The position numbers and the translations under genes were made by a program. A stretch of DNA of 64,000 nt from Micromonospora sp. NBC_01740 (lineage in GTDB: Bacteria > Actinomycetota > Actinomycetes > Mycobacteriales > Micromonosporaceae): positions 5,332,001 to 5,396,000 of the forward strand of contig NZ_CP109150.1 in assembly GCF_035920365.1 (NCBI RefSeq). Reading direction: 5' to 3'. The notes beneath the pieces were generated by a model, which worked only from the letters and a program-made list of their open reading frames with translations, made no database searches and was not told the origin of the DNA. Of the stretch, positions 35,068 to 43,124 are shown piece after piece (the first letter of the stretch is position 1; each line of letters begins with the position of its first letter).

Positions 35068-36770
35068 CGCAGGACCTCCTCCCGGTAGCGGGCGTCGCTG
35101 GCGAGCAGGTGCTCGTGCGGGCCCTCGGCGACGACCCGCCCGCGGTCGAGCACGACGACCCGGTGCGTGCTGCGCAGCAGGACCGGGCTGTTGGTGATCA
35201 GCAGCGTGCCGCGGGCCGCCGCCGCGCGGGCCGAGGTCAGCCCCTCGGCGAGCAGCGCCTCGGTCACCGCGTCGACCGCCGTGGTGGGGTTGTGCAGCAC
35301 CAGCACCGGCGGGTCGGCGACGAGCGCCCTGGCCAGCCCGATCCGCTGCCGTTGCCCGCCGGAGAGGTTGGCGCCCCGCTCGGTGAGCAGCCGGTCGAGG
35401 CCGTGCGGGTGGGCGGCGAGCACGTCCTCGGCCGCCGCGGCGCGTACGGCGGCGCGCAGGACCGCCTCGTCGGCGTCGGTGCCGGCGGCGAGGTTGGCGC
35501 GCAGCGTCCCCTCGAACAACGCCACGTCGTGCTGCTCGACCAGGAGGATGACGCGTACGGCGTCGACGTGCAGGTCCTCGGCGGGCACGCCGTCGACGTA
35601 CAGCGTGCCCCGGTAGTCTTCCCGGGGCACCCGGCCGGACAGCAGCGTCACCAGCGCCTCGGCCTCGCTCGGCTCGTGGGCGAGCACACCCAGGACCTCA
35701 CCGGCGCCGACCCGCAGGCACAGCCCGTCGAGTCCGGCGTACCCGACCGCGTCGAGGGTGAGCCGCGCCGGGTCCGGGGCGGGTGGCCCGGCGGTACCCG
35801 GCCGGGTGAGCGGCTCGGCGCCGAGCACCCGGGCGACCCGCCCGGCGCTGGCGCGGGCCATGGCGAACAGCTGCACGGACCAGCCCAGCGTCTGCACGGG
35901 TTCGGCGACGAACTGGGCCAGCCCGACGACGGCGACGAGTTCGCCGACGGTGAGCCGGCCCTGGATCGCGAGCCAGCCGGCGACCCCGGCGACCGCCGCG
36001 AGGAAGAGGCCGTTGACGGTGGTGGTGAGCCCGAGGTGCAGGCCCTTGGTGGTGGCGGCGCGCAGGGTGACGTCGAGGGCGTGGCGGCTGGCGGCCGCGT
36101 AGCGGCGGGCGGCGTGGTCCTGCGCGCCGATGCCGCGCAGCACGCGCAGGCCGGTGACGAGGTCGACGGCGAGCGAGGTCGTGGCGGCGAGGGCCTCCTG
36201 CTGTGCGGCGCTGCGCCGGCTGAGCAGCGGCGCCATCCGTTGCAGGGCGACGACCACCAGCGGCACGCCGACGAGCACGCCCAGCCCGAGGGGGACGTCG
36301 ACGACGAGCAGCGCGACGGCGGAGACCGCGATGGCGGTGAGCGCGGCGGCGCAGAGCCCCGCGACCCGTACGACGAGCGCGGTCAACTCGGCGTCGGAGG
36401 CGGTGACGGACAGCAGCTCGCCGTCGCGCATGCCGGAGCGGTTGCCGCGCGGGTCGAGGGCGCTGCGGGCGATCTCGACGCGCAGGAGGTGGGCCTCCTG
36501 CTCCAGGGCGGCGTAGCCGAGGCGGGCGCCGGTGCGGTAGGCGAAGGCGAGGACGGTGAACAGGACGGCGAGACCGGCGAGGGAGAGCAGCAGCGCCCGT
36601 ACGTCCCCGGTGGCGACCGCCCGGTCGATGATCACGCCGATCGCGACCGGGACGAGGGCCTCGGTGGCCTGGTGGGTGCAGAGCAGTGCGGTGCCGGCCA
36701 CCACGCGGCCGCGCTGGCGGCGCAGGGCGCGGCGCAGGACCGTCCCGCCGCTGATCTTCTCGGCTGCCAT
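35064..36770 (-). CDS. Exporter-fold ABC transporter subunit with intact LSGGQ but lost Walker A/B
   Basis: A 568-aa half-transporter with membrane helices in the first about 300 residues. In the nucleotide-binding domain the signature NLSGGQRQRIGLARAL is perfect. The Walker A position reads VLAHEPSEAEALV with no GKST, Walker B ends VLVLHNPT instead of DE, and the H-loop is LLITNSP. It therefore cannot form its own ATP site and must pair with the product of the next gene. ATG 36770 has only a weak ribosome site, but the stop codon of a possible 54-aa gene lies 5 nt upstream, which could allow coupled translation. The iron box at 36,968-36,986 lies ahead of this unit. Confidence 0.87.
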   Translation of the reverse strand: MAAEKISGGTVLRRALRRQRGRVVAGTALLCTHQATEALVPVAIGVIIDRAVATGDVRALLLSLAGLAVLFTVLAFAYRTGARLGYAALEQEAHLLRVEIARSALDPRGNRSGMRDGELLSVTASDAELTALVVRVAGLCAAALTAIAVSAVALLVVDVPLGLGVLVGVPLVVVALQRMAPLLSRRSAAQQEALAATTSLAVDLVTGLRVLRGIGAQDHAARRYAAASRHALDVTLRAATTKGLHLGLTTTVNGLFLAAVAGVAGWLAIQGRLTVGELVAVVGLAQFVAEPVQTLGWSVQLFAMARASAGRVARVLGAEPLTRPGTAGPPAPDPARLTLDAVGYAGLDGLCLRVGAGEVLGVLAHEPSEAEALVTLLSGRVPREDYRGTLYVDGVPAEDLHVDAVRVILLVEQHDVALFEGTLRANLAAGTDADEAVLRAAVRAAAAEDVLAAHPHGLDRLLTERGANLSGGQRQRIGLARALVADPPVLVLHNPTTAVDAVTEALLAEGLTSARAAAARGTLLITNSPVLLRSTHRVVVLDRGRVVAEGPHEHLLASDARYREEVLR

Positions 36771-36775
36771 GTGCG

Positions 36776-36940
36776 TCAGGCCCTGACGGGCGCGACGGGG
36801 ACGCCCGGCCGGCCGGCGGACGGGGCGCCGCAGCCGGCTGGCACGGTGACGTCGGCCCAGGTGGTGACGTCGGCCCAGGTGGGCTTCGGGGTCCGCACCC
36901 CGGGGTCGCACGCGACCCGGAGAAACGACGATGTGTGCAC
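36776..36940 (-). CDS. Possible 54-aa iron-regulated small protein or leader peptide
   Basis: A short reading frame of 55 codons between iron box 1 and the ABC genes. GTG 36940 has GGGAGG nine bases upstream, a better ribosome site than that of the ABC gene behind it. Its TGA ends 5 nt before the ATG of the ABC subunit. The product starts MHTSSFLRV, carries a duplicated hexapeptide TWADVT encoded by an 18-bp tandem repeat, has two Cys, and ends Pro/Val-rich (PGVPVAPVRA). No family was recognised. It may be a coupling or leader peptide, a small partner protein, or a chance frame; position and ribosome site are the only support. Confidence 0.4.
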   Translation of the reverse strand: MHTSSFLRVACDPGVRTPKPTWADVTTWADVTVPAGCGAPSAGRPGVPVAPVRA

Positions 36941-36967
36941 GAGCTGCGCCCTCCCAGCGATCGAGGG

Positions 36968-36986
36968 CCAGGTTAGCCTCACCTAA
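36968..36986 (-). promoter_or_regulatory. Iron box 1 (DtxR/IdeR/DmdR-type)
   Basis: The 19-bp site CCAGGTTAGCCTCACCTAA matches the actinobacterial iron-repressor consensus TTAGGTTAGGCTCACCTAA at 16 of 19 positions. It lies upstream of the leftward 54-aa frame and ABC pair, and would repress them when iron is plentiful. Confidence 0.85.
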
Positions 36987-37017
36987 TGGCTCCGATGAAC
37001 GGGGGCTCGGCGACCCG

Positions 37018-37851
37018 TCAGCCGCCCACGCGCGCGCCGGGGCCCGGGCTGGTCGTCACGTGGTGGCGGCCGATCGGCAGCATCAGCGGCTTCTGCGACG
37101 TCGGATCGACGATCACCTGGCTTTCGAGGCCGAACACCGCGCGGACGCACTCCTGCGTCAGGACCCGCGCCGGCTCCCCCGCGGCGTGCAGCCTGCCGGC
37201 GGCCAGCGCGATGAGGTGGTCCGCGTACCGGGCGGCGAGGTTGAGGTCGTGCAGCACCATGACGATGGTCGTGCCGCGCGTCAGGTTGAGGTCCGTGAGC
37301 AGGTCGAGTACCTCGACCTGATGGCTTACGTCGAGGAACGTCGTCGGCTCGTCGAGCAGCAACAGGTCCGTCTGCTGGGCCAGGGCCATCGCGATCCAGA
37401 CCCGTTGCCGCTGGCCGCCGGAGAGCTCGTCGACCGGGCGGTCGGCGAGGTCCGCCGTCTGCGTCGCGTCCAGGGCCGCCGCCACGGCGGCGTCGTCCTC
37501 CCGGCTCCAGCGCGAGAACACGCGCTGGTGCGGGTTGCGGCCACGACCGACGAGGTCGGCCACGGTGATCCCCTCGGGCGCCGTCGGCGACTGGGGAAGC
37601 AGGCCGAGGGTACGGGCCAGTTGCCTGGCCGGCAGCCGGTGCACCTGCTCACCGTCGAGCAGGACGTGGCCGGCGCGGGGCGCCAGCAGGCGCGACATCG
37701 ACCGCAGCAGGGTCGACTTGCCGCACGCGTTCGCGCCGACGATCGCCGTGATCTTCCCGGGCGGCACGAGGAGGTCGAGCGAGTCGATGACGACGCGGTC
37801 GGCGTAGCCGAGCGTCAGGCTCTCGACCGCGAGCGTGTGGGTGGTGGTCAC
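37018..37851 (-). CDS. Iron-siderophore ABC importer ATPase (FepC/FecE family)
   Basis: A 277-aa cytoplasmic ATPase powering ferric-siderophore uptake. Walker A is IVGANACGKSTLLRS, the signature LSGGQRQRVWIAMAL, Walker B LLLLDEPTTFLD and the H-loop VLHDLNLA. The C-terminal HAAGEPARVLT region fits the FecE/FhuC branch. GTG 37851 has GGGAGG upstream and overlaps the permease stop by 4 nt; the longer open frame upstream is ignored. It is the last gene of the binding protein-permease-permease-ATPase operon under iron box 2. Confidence 0.93.
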   Translation of the reverse strand: MTTTHTLAVESLTLGYADRVVIDSLDLLVPPGKITAIVGANACGKSTLLRSMSRLLAPRAGHVLLDGEQVHRLPARQLARTLGLLPQSPTAPEGITVADLVGRGRNPHQRVFSRWSREDDAAVAAALDATQTADLADRPVDELSGGQRQRVWIAMALAQQTDLLLLDEPTTFLDVSHQVEVLDLLTDLNLTRGTTIVMVLHDLNLAARYADHLIALAAGRLHAAGEPARVLTQECVRAVFGLESQVIVDPTSQKPLMLPIGRHHVTTSPGPGARVGG

Positions 37852-38882
37852 AGCGTGCCTCCCGCGCGGTTCGTACGGATGAGCAGGTAGATGAGGTAGG
37901 GGGCGCCGAGCACGCCGGTGACGACGCCCACGGGGAAGCGTGTGTCGAAGGCGAACTGACCGGCGAAGTCCGCGACGAGCACCAGCAGGGCGCCGACGAG
38001 GGCGGAGGGCAGCAGCAGCGAGCCGGCCGCGCCGACGATCCGGGCGGCGATCGGCCCGGAGAGGAAGGCGACGAATGCGATCGGCCCGGTCGCCGCCGTG
38101 GCGAAGGCGATGAGACCGACGGCCGCGACGATGACCAGGATCCGGGTGCGCTCCAGGCGTACGCCGAGCGCCGCCGCGGTGTCGTCGCCCAACTGCATCA
38201 TGGAGAGGTTGCGGGCCTGACCCAGCAGCACCGGTGCCAGGACGGCCACAGCGACCGCCACCGGGACGGTCTCCGCCCAGGTGGCGCCGTTGAGGCTGCC
38301 GGTCAGCCAGCGCATCGCCTCCTGCAGGTCCCATTCGGCGGCCTGGGTCAGGACGTACGCGGTGATGCTGTCGAGCATCGCGGCGATGCCGATGCCGATC
38401 AGGACGAGGCGGGTTCCCGCGACGCCGTCCCTGAACGACAGCGTGTAGACGACCAGCGCCACCGCCAAGCCGACGACGATCGCGAAGGCGGACACCCCCG
38501 CCTCCCCGAGGTGCAGCGTCACGATCGCGAAGGCGGCCGCGGCGCTCGCTCCGGAACTGATGCCGATGATGTCGGGGCTGGCCAGCGGGTTGCGCAGCAT
38601 CGTCTGGAAGGTGACGCCGCCGAGCCCGAAGCAGGCCCCGGCCAGGATCGCGAGGACCGCCCGGGGCAGGCGGAGCGTGCCCACCGTGAAGGAGGCCCCG
38701 GGGACGTCCTCGCCGGCGATCACCGCCAGCACGTCCGCTGGCGGGTAGAAGGTGCGCCCCACCATCAGCGAGACGGCGAACGCGGCGACGACGAGGGCAG
38801 CCAGCACGACGAGCACGCCGCGTCGCCGGAGCGTACGGCGAACCCGGCCGTGGGTGACCGCCTCGAGAGTCGTGGTGCTCAC
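37848..38882 (-). CDS. Iron-siderophore ABC permease (FecCD family), second subunit
   Basis: A 344-aa integral membrane permease with about nine to ten hydrophobic helices. FecCD signatures are GACFGLGGVTFQTMLRNPLASPDIIGISSGAS and the late GLIAFATAATGPIAFVAFLSGPIA segment, ending PYLIYLLIRTNR. GTG 38882 overlaps the first permease stop by 4 nt (GTGA). It pairs with the permease encoded just upstream to form the translocation channel. Confidence 0.92.
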   Translation of the reverse strand: MSTTTLEAVTHGRVRRTLRRRGVLVVLAALVVAAFAVSLMVGRTFYPPADVLAVIAGEDVPGASFTVGTLRLPRAVLAILAGACFGLGGVTFQTMLRNPLASPDIIGISSGASAAAAFAIVTLHLGEAGVSAFAIVVGLAVALVVYTLSFRDGVAGTRLVLIGIGIAAMLDSITAYVLTQAAEWDLQEAMRWLTGSLNGATWAETVPVAVAVAVLAPVLLGQARNLSMMQLGDDTAAALGVRLERTRILVIVAAVGLIAFATAATGPIAFVAFLSGPIAARIVGAAGSLLLPSALVGALLVLVADFAGQFAFDTRFPVGVVTGVLGAPYLIYLLIRTNRAGGTL

Positions 38883-39922
38883 AGCTCGCGCACTTTCTGC
38901 CGGCGGACGATGTAGATGAAGAAGGGGGCGCCGATCAGCGCCGTCACGATGCCCACGTCGATCTCCGCCGGGCGCGCCACCACCCGGCCGACGACGTCCG
39001 CGGCGGTCAGCAACGACGCGCCGAGGAGCGCGGAGTACGGCAGCAGCCACCGGTGGTCGAGCCCGACCAGCAGGCGGCACACGTGCGGGACGACCAGGCC
39101 GACGAACCCGATGGGTCCGGCGACCGCCGTGGCGGCGCCGCAGAGCAGCACGGCACCGATCGCCGCGACGGCCCGCACGACGGCCACCCGTTCGCCGAGT
39201 CCCGCCGCGAGTTCGTCGCCGAGCGCGAGCGAGTTCAGGGCCCGGGCCGACAGGAGGCAGATCGCGAAACCCACGGCGAGGAACGGCAGTGCCTGCCGGA
39301 TGCTGTCGTAGGTCGCACCGCCGACCCCGCCGATCTGCCACGAACGGAAGCCGCCGGCCACGTCGTTGCGGGGCAGCACGAAGGCGCTGATCAGCGACGC
39401 GAGCGCGGCGGACGTGGCGGCACCGGCGAGGGCGAGCTTGAGTGGCGTCGGGCCACCGCGCCCCAGGGAGCCGACGGCGTACACGAAGACGGCCGCGAGG
39501 CCGGCGCCGAGGATCGCCGCCCAGAGGTAGCCGGTCGCCGAGGAGAGGCCGAAGGTGACCATCGCGGTGACCACGGCGAGCGACGCCCCCATGTTCACGC
39601 CCAGGATGCCGGGGTCGGCCAGCGGGTTGCGGGTCACGCCCTGCATGACCGCCCCGGACAGGCCGAGGGCCGCGCCGACGACCACGGCGAGCAGGGTCCG
39701 CGGGATCCGCTTGGTGACGGCGGCCTGCTCCATGGTGCCGTCCGCGCCCTGCAACGCGGCGAGGATGTCGGACCATCCGACGGTGCGGGAGCCCAGCGCG
39801 ACCGACGCCACCATGACCGCCAGCAGCACCGCGGCCGCGACGAGGAACCACAGCAGCCGTACCCGGGCCGGACGCCGCACCACGGCGACGTCCGGCAGGG
39901 CGCGCGAGTCGAGCGTGGTCAT
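38879..39922 (-). CDS. Iron-siderophore ABC permease (FecCD family), first subunit
   Basis: A 347-aa integral membrane permease. Family marks are GAALGLSGAVMQGVTRNPLADPGILGVNMGAS, GPIGFVGLVVPHVCRLLVG and the C-terminal GAPFFIYIVRR. The N-terminal 25 residues are cytoplasmic (MTTLDSRALPDVAVVRRPAR), followed by about ten transmembrane helices. ATG 39922 overlaps the binding-protein stop by 4 nt. It is co-transcribed from iron box 2. Confidence 0.93.
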   Translation of the reverse strand: MTTLDSRALPDVAVVRRPARVRLLWFLVAAAVLLAVMVASVALGSRTVGWSDILAALQGADGTMEQAAVTKRIPRTLLAVVVGAALGLSGAVMQGVTRNPLADPGILGVNMGASLAVVTAMVTFGLSSATGYLWAAILGAGLAAVFVYAVGSLGRGGPTPLKLALAGAATSAALASLISAFVLPRNDVAGGFRSWQIGGVGGATYDSIRQALPFLAVGFAICLLSARALNSLALGDELAAGLGERVAVVRAVAAIGAVLLCGAATAVAGPIGFVGLVVPHVCRLLVGLDHRWLLPYSALLGASLLTAADVVGRVVARPAEIDVGIVTALIGAPFFIYIVRRQKVREL

Positions 39923-40947
39923 GACACCTTGTCGGCGGCCTTGGCGAGCATCGCGACGTAGTCGTTCAGCACGAACGGGATGGCCAGCGGGGTCGGGTTC
40001 GCCGCGGTGCCCAGCGGCGTGCTGCCGGAGAGCATCACGACCGAGCCGCGCTTGATGGCGGGGATCTTCGACAGCAGCGGGTCGGCCTGCGCGGCGGCGA
40101 GCAGCTTCTCGTCTCCGTAGGCGACGATGACGTCCACGTCGTCGAAGACCTGGATCTGCTCGGCACTCTGGTCGAGCGTGAACTTGTCGGTGCCGGCGGA
40201 GAGCCCGGCGATGCTTGCCGGCGCCTTCATCCCGAGGTCCGCGAAGAACTGGGCCCGGGTGTCGTGCGTCGTGTAGAAGCCGATCTTGCTGAGGTCGGTC
40301 GGGTCGACGTGCGTCATGAACATCGCCGACTTCCCTGCCAGTTGCGGGTGCTTCCCGGCGGCGTCGGCCATCTGCTTCTCGATGTCGGCGATCAGCGCGT
40401 CGCCCTCCTTGGTCAGGCCGAGGGCCTGGCTCTCCAGCTTGATCGTGTCGCGCCACGCCGTGGCCCAGGGCGCCTTCGGGTACGCGACCACCGGGGCGAT
40501 CTTGCTCAGGGTGTCGTAGTCCTGCTGGGTCAGACCCGAGTACGCGGCGAGGATGACGTCGGGCTTGGTGTCCGCGACCGCCTCGAAGTTGATGCCGTCG
40601 TTCTCGTCGAAGAGCACCGGGGCTGTCCCGCCCAGCGACTTGAGCTTTTCGGCGACCCACGGCAGGACGCCGTCGTTGTCGTCGTCGCCGAAGTTGGCCT
40701 TCGCCATTCCCACGGGAACGATGCCGAGGGCCAGCGGAACCTCGTGGTTCGCCCAGGCCACTGTCGCGACCCGCGTCGGCTTCTCCTTGATCGTCGTCGT
40801 GCCGAGCGCGTGCGTGATCGTGACGGGGAACGCCGCGGAGCTGCCGTCGGTCGAGGCGTCGTCGGCCTTCGACGAACCGCCGCACGCGGTGAGCGCCAAC
40901 GTGGCGGCCAGGGCGACGACCCCGGTGAGGAGGCGGTTTGAGCGCAT
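39919..40947 (-). CDS. Iron-siderophore binding lipoprotein
   Basis: A 342-aa substrate-binding protein of the FepB/FhuD-type class III fold. The leader MRSNRLLTG is followed by a hydrophobic core and lipobox LTACGGSS, Cys at about 22, so it is membrane-anchored outside. The domain has TRVATVAWANHEVPLALGIVPVGM, KPDVILAAYSGLTQQDYDTL and VFDDVDVIVAYGDEK, typical of this fold. ATG 40947 has GAGGTG eight bases upstream, and an earlier TTG is unlikely. Head of the uptake operon, 21 bp after iron box 2. Ligand type (hydroxamate, catecholate or mixed) cannot be read. Confidence 0.92.
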   Translation of the reverse strand: MRSNRLLTGVVALAATLALTACGGSSKADDASTDGSSAAFPVTITHALGTTTIKEKPTRVATVAWANHEVPLALGIVPVGMAKANFGDDDNDGVLPWVAEKLKSLGGTAPVLFDENDGINFEAVADTKPDVILAAYSGLTQQDYDTLSKIAPVVAYPKAPWATAWRDTIKLESQALGLTKEGDALIADIEKQMADAAGKHPQLAGKSAMFMTHVDPTDLSKIGFYTTHDTRAQFFADLGMKAPASIAGLSAGTDKFTLDQSAEQIQVFDDVDVIVAYGDEKLLAAAQADPLLSKIPAIKRGSVVMLSGSTPLGTAANPTPLAIPFVLNDYVAMLAKAADKVS

Positions 40948-40968
40948 GAAAGTACACCTCAATGCTGG

Positions 40969-40987
40969 TAAGGGGAGGCTAACCTAA
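40969..40987 (-). promoter_or_regulatory. Iron box 2, upstream of siderophore uptake operon
   Basis: Read leftwards, TTAGGTTAGCCTCCCCTTA matches the iron-repressor consensus at 16 of 19 positions and lies immediately before the binding-protein gene. Confidence 0.85.
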
Positions 40988-41128
40988 CACACGCTCCAAG
41001 GCTGTCCTGATCTACGGCGGGGTCGCCATGAAGGGCCCCCGCATGCCGTTCCACCTGCGGTTACGGAGGCGGCACAGTCCGCGCCGCGCCGCGCCGCGCG
41101 ACCGACCGGGGGCGGGATTTCGGCCAAC

Positions 41129-41147
41129 CCAGGACAGGCTAACCTAA
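41129..41147 (+). promoter_or_regulatory. Iron box 3, upstream of the siderophore-interacting protein gene
   Basis: CCAGGACAGGCTAACCTAA matches the consensus at about 14 of 19 positions, with one perfect half (CTAACCTAA). It is 45 bp before the ATG of the SIP gene. Confidence 0.7.
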
Positions 41148-41192
41148 CTTCAGAGTCAGGAGATGGCTCGCGATCCACGAAGGAGCGACGTC

Positions 41193-41990
41193 ATGACCGT
41201 CGGCACCATTGCGGTCGAAGCCGGGGTGATCAGGCGCCCGATGCTCGCCGAGGTCGTCGCCAACCGGCCGCTCACACCTCACCTGCGGCGCATCACCCTG
41301 ACCGGCGCCGAGCTCGATCGCTTCGGCTACGACGGGCCCGACCAGCTGGCACGGATCTTCCTCGCCCCCGCACCCGGCGCCGAACTGCACCTGCCGGGCT
41401 CGCCGCAGTGGTGGCCCGCCCTGCAGGCCATGCCGGCGGAGCAGCGACCGGTGGTCCGCAACTACACCGTCCGGCGCCTGGACGCCGGGCGGCGCGAGCT
41501 GGACATCGACTTCGTGCTGCACGGCGACGGCGGGCCGGCCTCCGCCTGGGCGCGCAGAGCCGCGCCCGGCGACCGGATCGGCGTGCTCAGTGACGGCGCC
41601 GCGTACGCCCCGCCCGCCGACACCGACTGGCAGCTGCTCGTCGGCGACGAGACGGCCATGCCGGCGATCACCGCGGCTGTCGAGGCGCTGCCGCCGGACG
41701 CGCGGGCGATCGCGCTGATCGAGGTGGGTTCCGCGGAACACGAGATCGGGGTGCGCACGCCGGCCGGGGTCACGCTGACCTGGCTGCACCGGGGCGGCAC
41801 ACCGGCGGGCGGCAGCGACGTGGTGATCCGCACGCTGCGGGACCTGGCGTTCCCGGCCGGCACGCCGTACGCCTTCGTCGCGGGCGAGTCCGCCATGGTC
41901 ACGACCGTCCGTCGGCACCTGTGCACCGAACGCGGCATCGCCAAGGAGCGCGTCTACTTCGGCGGCTACTGGAAGCTCGCCCCGCACTGA
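41193..41990 (+). CDS. Siderophore-interacting protein (SIP/ViuB family ferric reductase)
   Basis: A 265-aa cytosolic flavoprotein that reduces iron in imported siderophores and releases it. The FAD-binding motif is VRNYTVRRLD (RxYT type), the N-terminal barrel has LTPHLRRITLTG, and the C-terminal half ends with the aromatic YFGGYWKLAPH typical of SIPs. AAGGAG precedes ATG 41193. It is transcribed away from the uptake operon, both under iron boxes, so uptake and iron release are co-regulated. Confidence 0.92.
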   Translation: MTVGTIAVEAGVIRRPMLAEVVANRPLTPHLRRITLTGAELDRFGYDGPDQLARIFLAPAPGAELHLPGSPQWWPALQAMPAEQRPVVRNYTVRRLDAGRRELDIDFVLHGDGGPASAWARRAAPGDRIGVLSDGAAYAPPADTDWQLLVGDETAMPAITAAVEALPPDARAIALIEVGSAEHEIGVRTPAGVTLTWLHRGGTPAGGSDVVIRTLRDLAFPAGTPYAFVAGESAMVTTVRRHLCTERGIAKERVYFGGYWKLAPH

Positions 41991-42080
41991 GCGCCCGCCG
42001 GCCGGTGTGCCCGCCGGGGCACCCGGAGCCGCCGCGCGCGGGGCAGCCTCCTGCGTACGCGCCCGGGGCCCGCCCCACGG

Positions 42081-42887
42081 TCAGGGCGGGCCGGGGTCCG
42101 CTGGCCGCGACCGGGTTGACGCGTCGGTGCGGTGGTGCTCGCGCCGCGCGGGTCGCAGCAGGCCGCGGGCGACCAGTTCGACGGTGAGGACGACGGCGAC
42201 GGCCTCGACCGCGAGGAGCCCGACGAGCACGACCAGCTGCGTCACCCCGGCGGCCAGGGGGCTCGCTCCACCGAGCAGCACCCCGACGAACGCGCCCGGC
42301 AGGGTCACCAGGCCCACCGTCCGGGTCTGGTCCAGTGCGGGGACCAGCGCCTGCCCGGCCGCCGGGCGGCACACCAGCAACACCGCCTCGCGTGGCAGCA
42401 GGCCCAGGGCCAGGGCGGCCTCCACCTCGCCGCGCCGGCCGGTCAGCTCGTCCAGTGCCCGACGGCCGGCCAGCGAGGTGGCGGTCATCGCCCCGCCGAT
42501 CAGGATCCCCGCCACCGGAACGATCGCGATGCCCCGCAGCGGCACCAGGCCCGACAGCAGCAGCCCCAGCACCACCAGCATGCTTCCCGCGACGATCGGA
42601 GCGCCGGCCCACCACCCCCGCCTGCCGCCCGTGACGCGCCGGCCGGAGGTGGCCGCCGCCACGGCGCACATCAGGGCCACGAACGCGGCCGTGGCCCAGA
42701 GCGACGCCACGATGGCCGCGATCAGCAACGACACCGCACCCAACTGGACCGCGGCACGGACGGCGGCGACCATCACCTGCCGACCGTGGCCCAACTTCCC
42801 CACGGTCACGACGGCCGCCGCCACGAGGGTCAACACCACCAACGCGGCGCCGAGCTTCGGGCCGACCACCAACATCGTCGAGGGCAT
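42081..42887 (-). CDS. FetB/YbbM-like (UPF0014) ABC permease
   Basis: A 268-aa membrane protein with about seven hydrophobic helices. The UPF0014 signature is visible as TVGLVTLPGAFVGVLLGGASPLAAG, together with GGAMTATSLAGRRALDEL in the loop region. Escherichia coli FetB works with the ATPase FetA in iron export and peroxide resistance. No fetA-like ATPase gene is adjacent here, so the energy partner is encoded elsewhere or lost. ATG 42887 has GGAGA upstream. Location next to siderophore genes fits an iron role. Confidence 0.88.
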   Translation of the reverse strand: MPSTMLVVGPKLGAALVVLTLVAAAVVTVGKLGHGRQVMVAAVRAAVQLGAVSLLIAAIVASLWATAAFVALMCAVAAATSGRRVTGGRRGWWAGAPIVAGSMLVVLGLLLSGLVPLRGIAIVPVAGILIGGAMTATSLAGRRALDELTGRRGEVEAALALGLLPREAVLLVCRPAAGQALVPALDQTRTVGLVTLPGAFVGVLLGGASPLAAGVTQLVVLVGLLAVEAVAVVLTVELVARGLLRPARREHHRTDASTRSRPADPGPP

Positions 42888-42959
42888 GCGGTCAGTCTCC
42901 CGCCACCCCGACGGCCAGCGCGCACGACGCCGGGCCGCGTGCGCCGACCGCCCAGGGGA

Positions 42960-43124
42960 TCAGTTCCAGAACATGTCCATGGCGCGCTCGACGTTGACGT
43001 AGCCGGCCCTGACGAAGGCGTCCGCCATGGGCAGGTCGCCCAGGTCGGTGGCCGCACGGAGGCGCGGGACGGCCTCGTCGGCCGGGATGCGGGTGCCCTC
43101 GGTGGCCGTACCGGGGGCGGTCAC
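42960..43124 (-). CDS. 54-aa small protein coupled to the DHFR-like gene
   Basis: A short frame of 55 codons whose GTG start overlaps the stop of the DHFR-like gene by 4 nt (GTGA), the arrangement used by genuine coupled genes in this window. The product is MTAPGTATEGTRIPADEAV, then RLRAATDLGDLPMADAFVRAG, ending ERAMDMFWN. It is amphipathic and acidic, with no signal peptide or Cys. I do not recognise a family. It could be a small helical partner protein or the remnant of a larger protein. Confidence 0.5.
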   Translation of the reverse strand: MTAPGTATEGTRIPADEAVPRLRAATDLGDLPMADAFVRAGYVNVERAMDMFWN

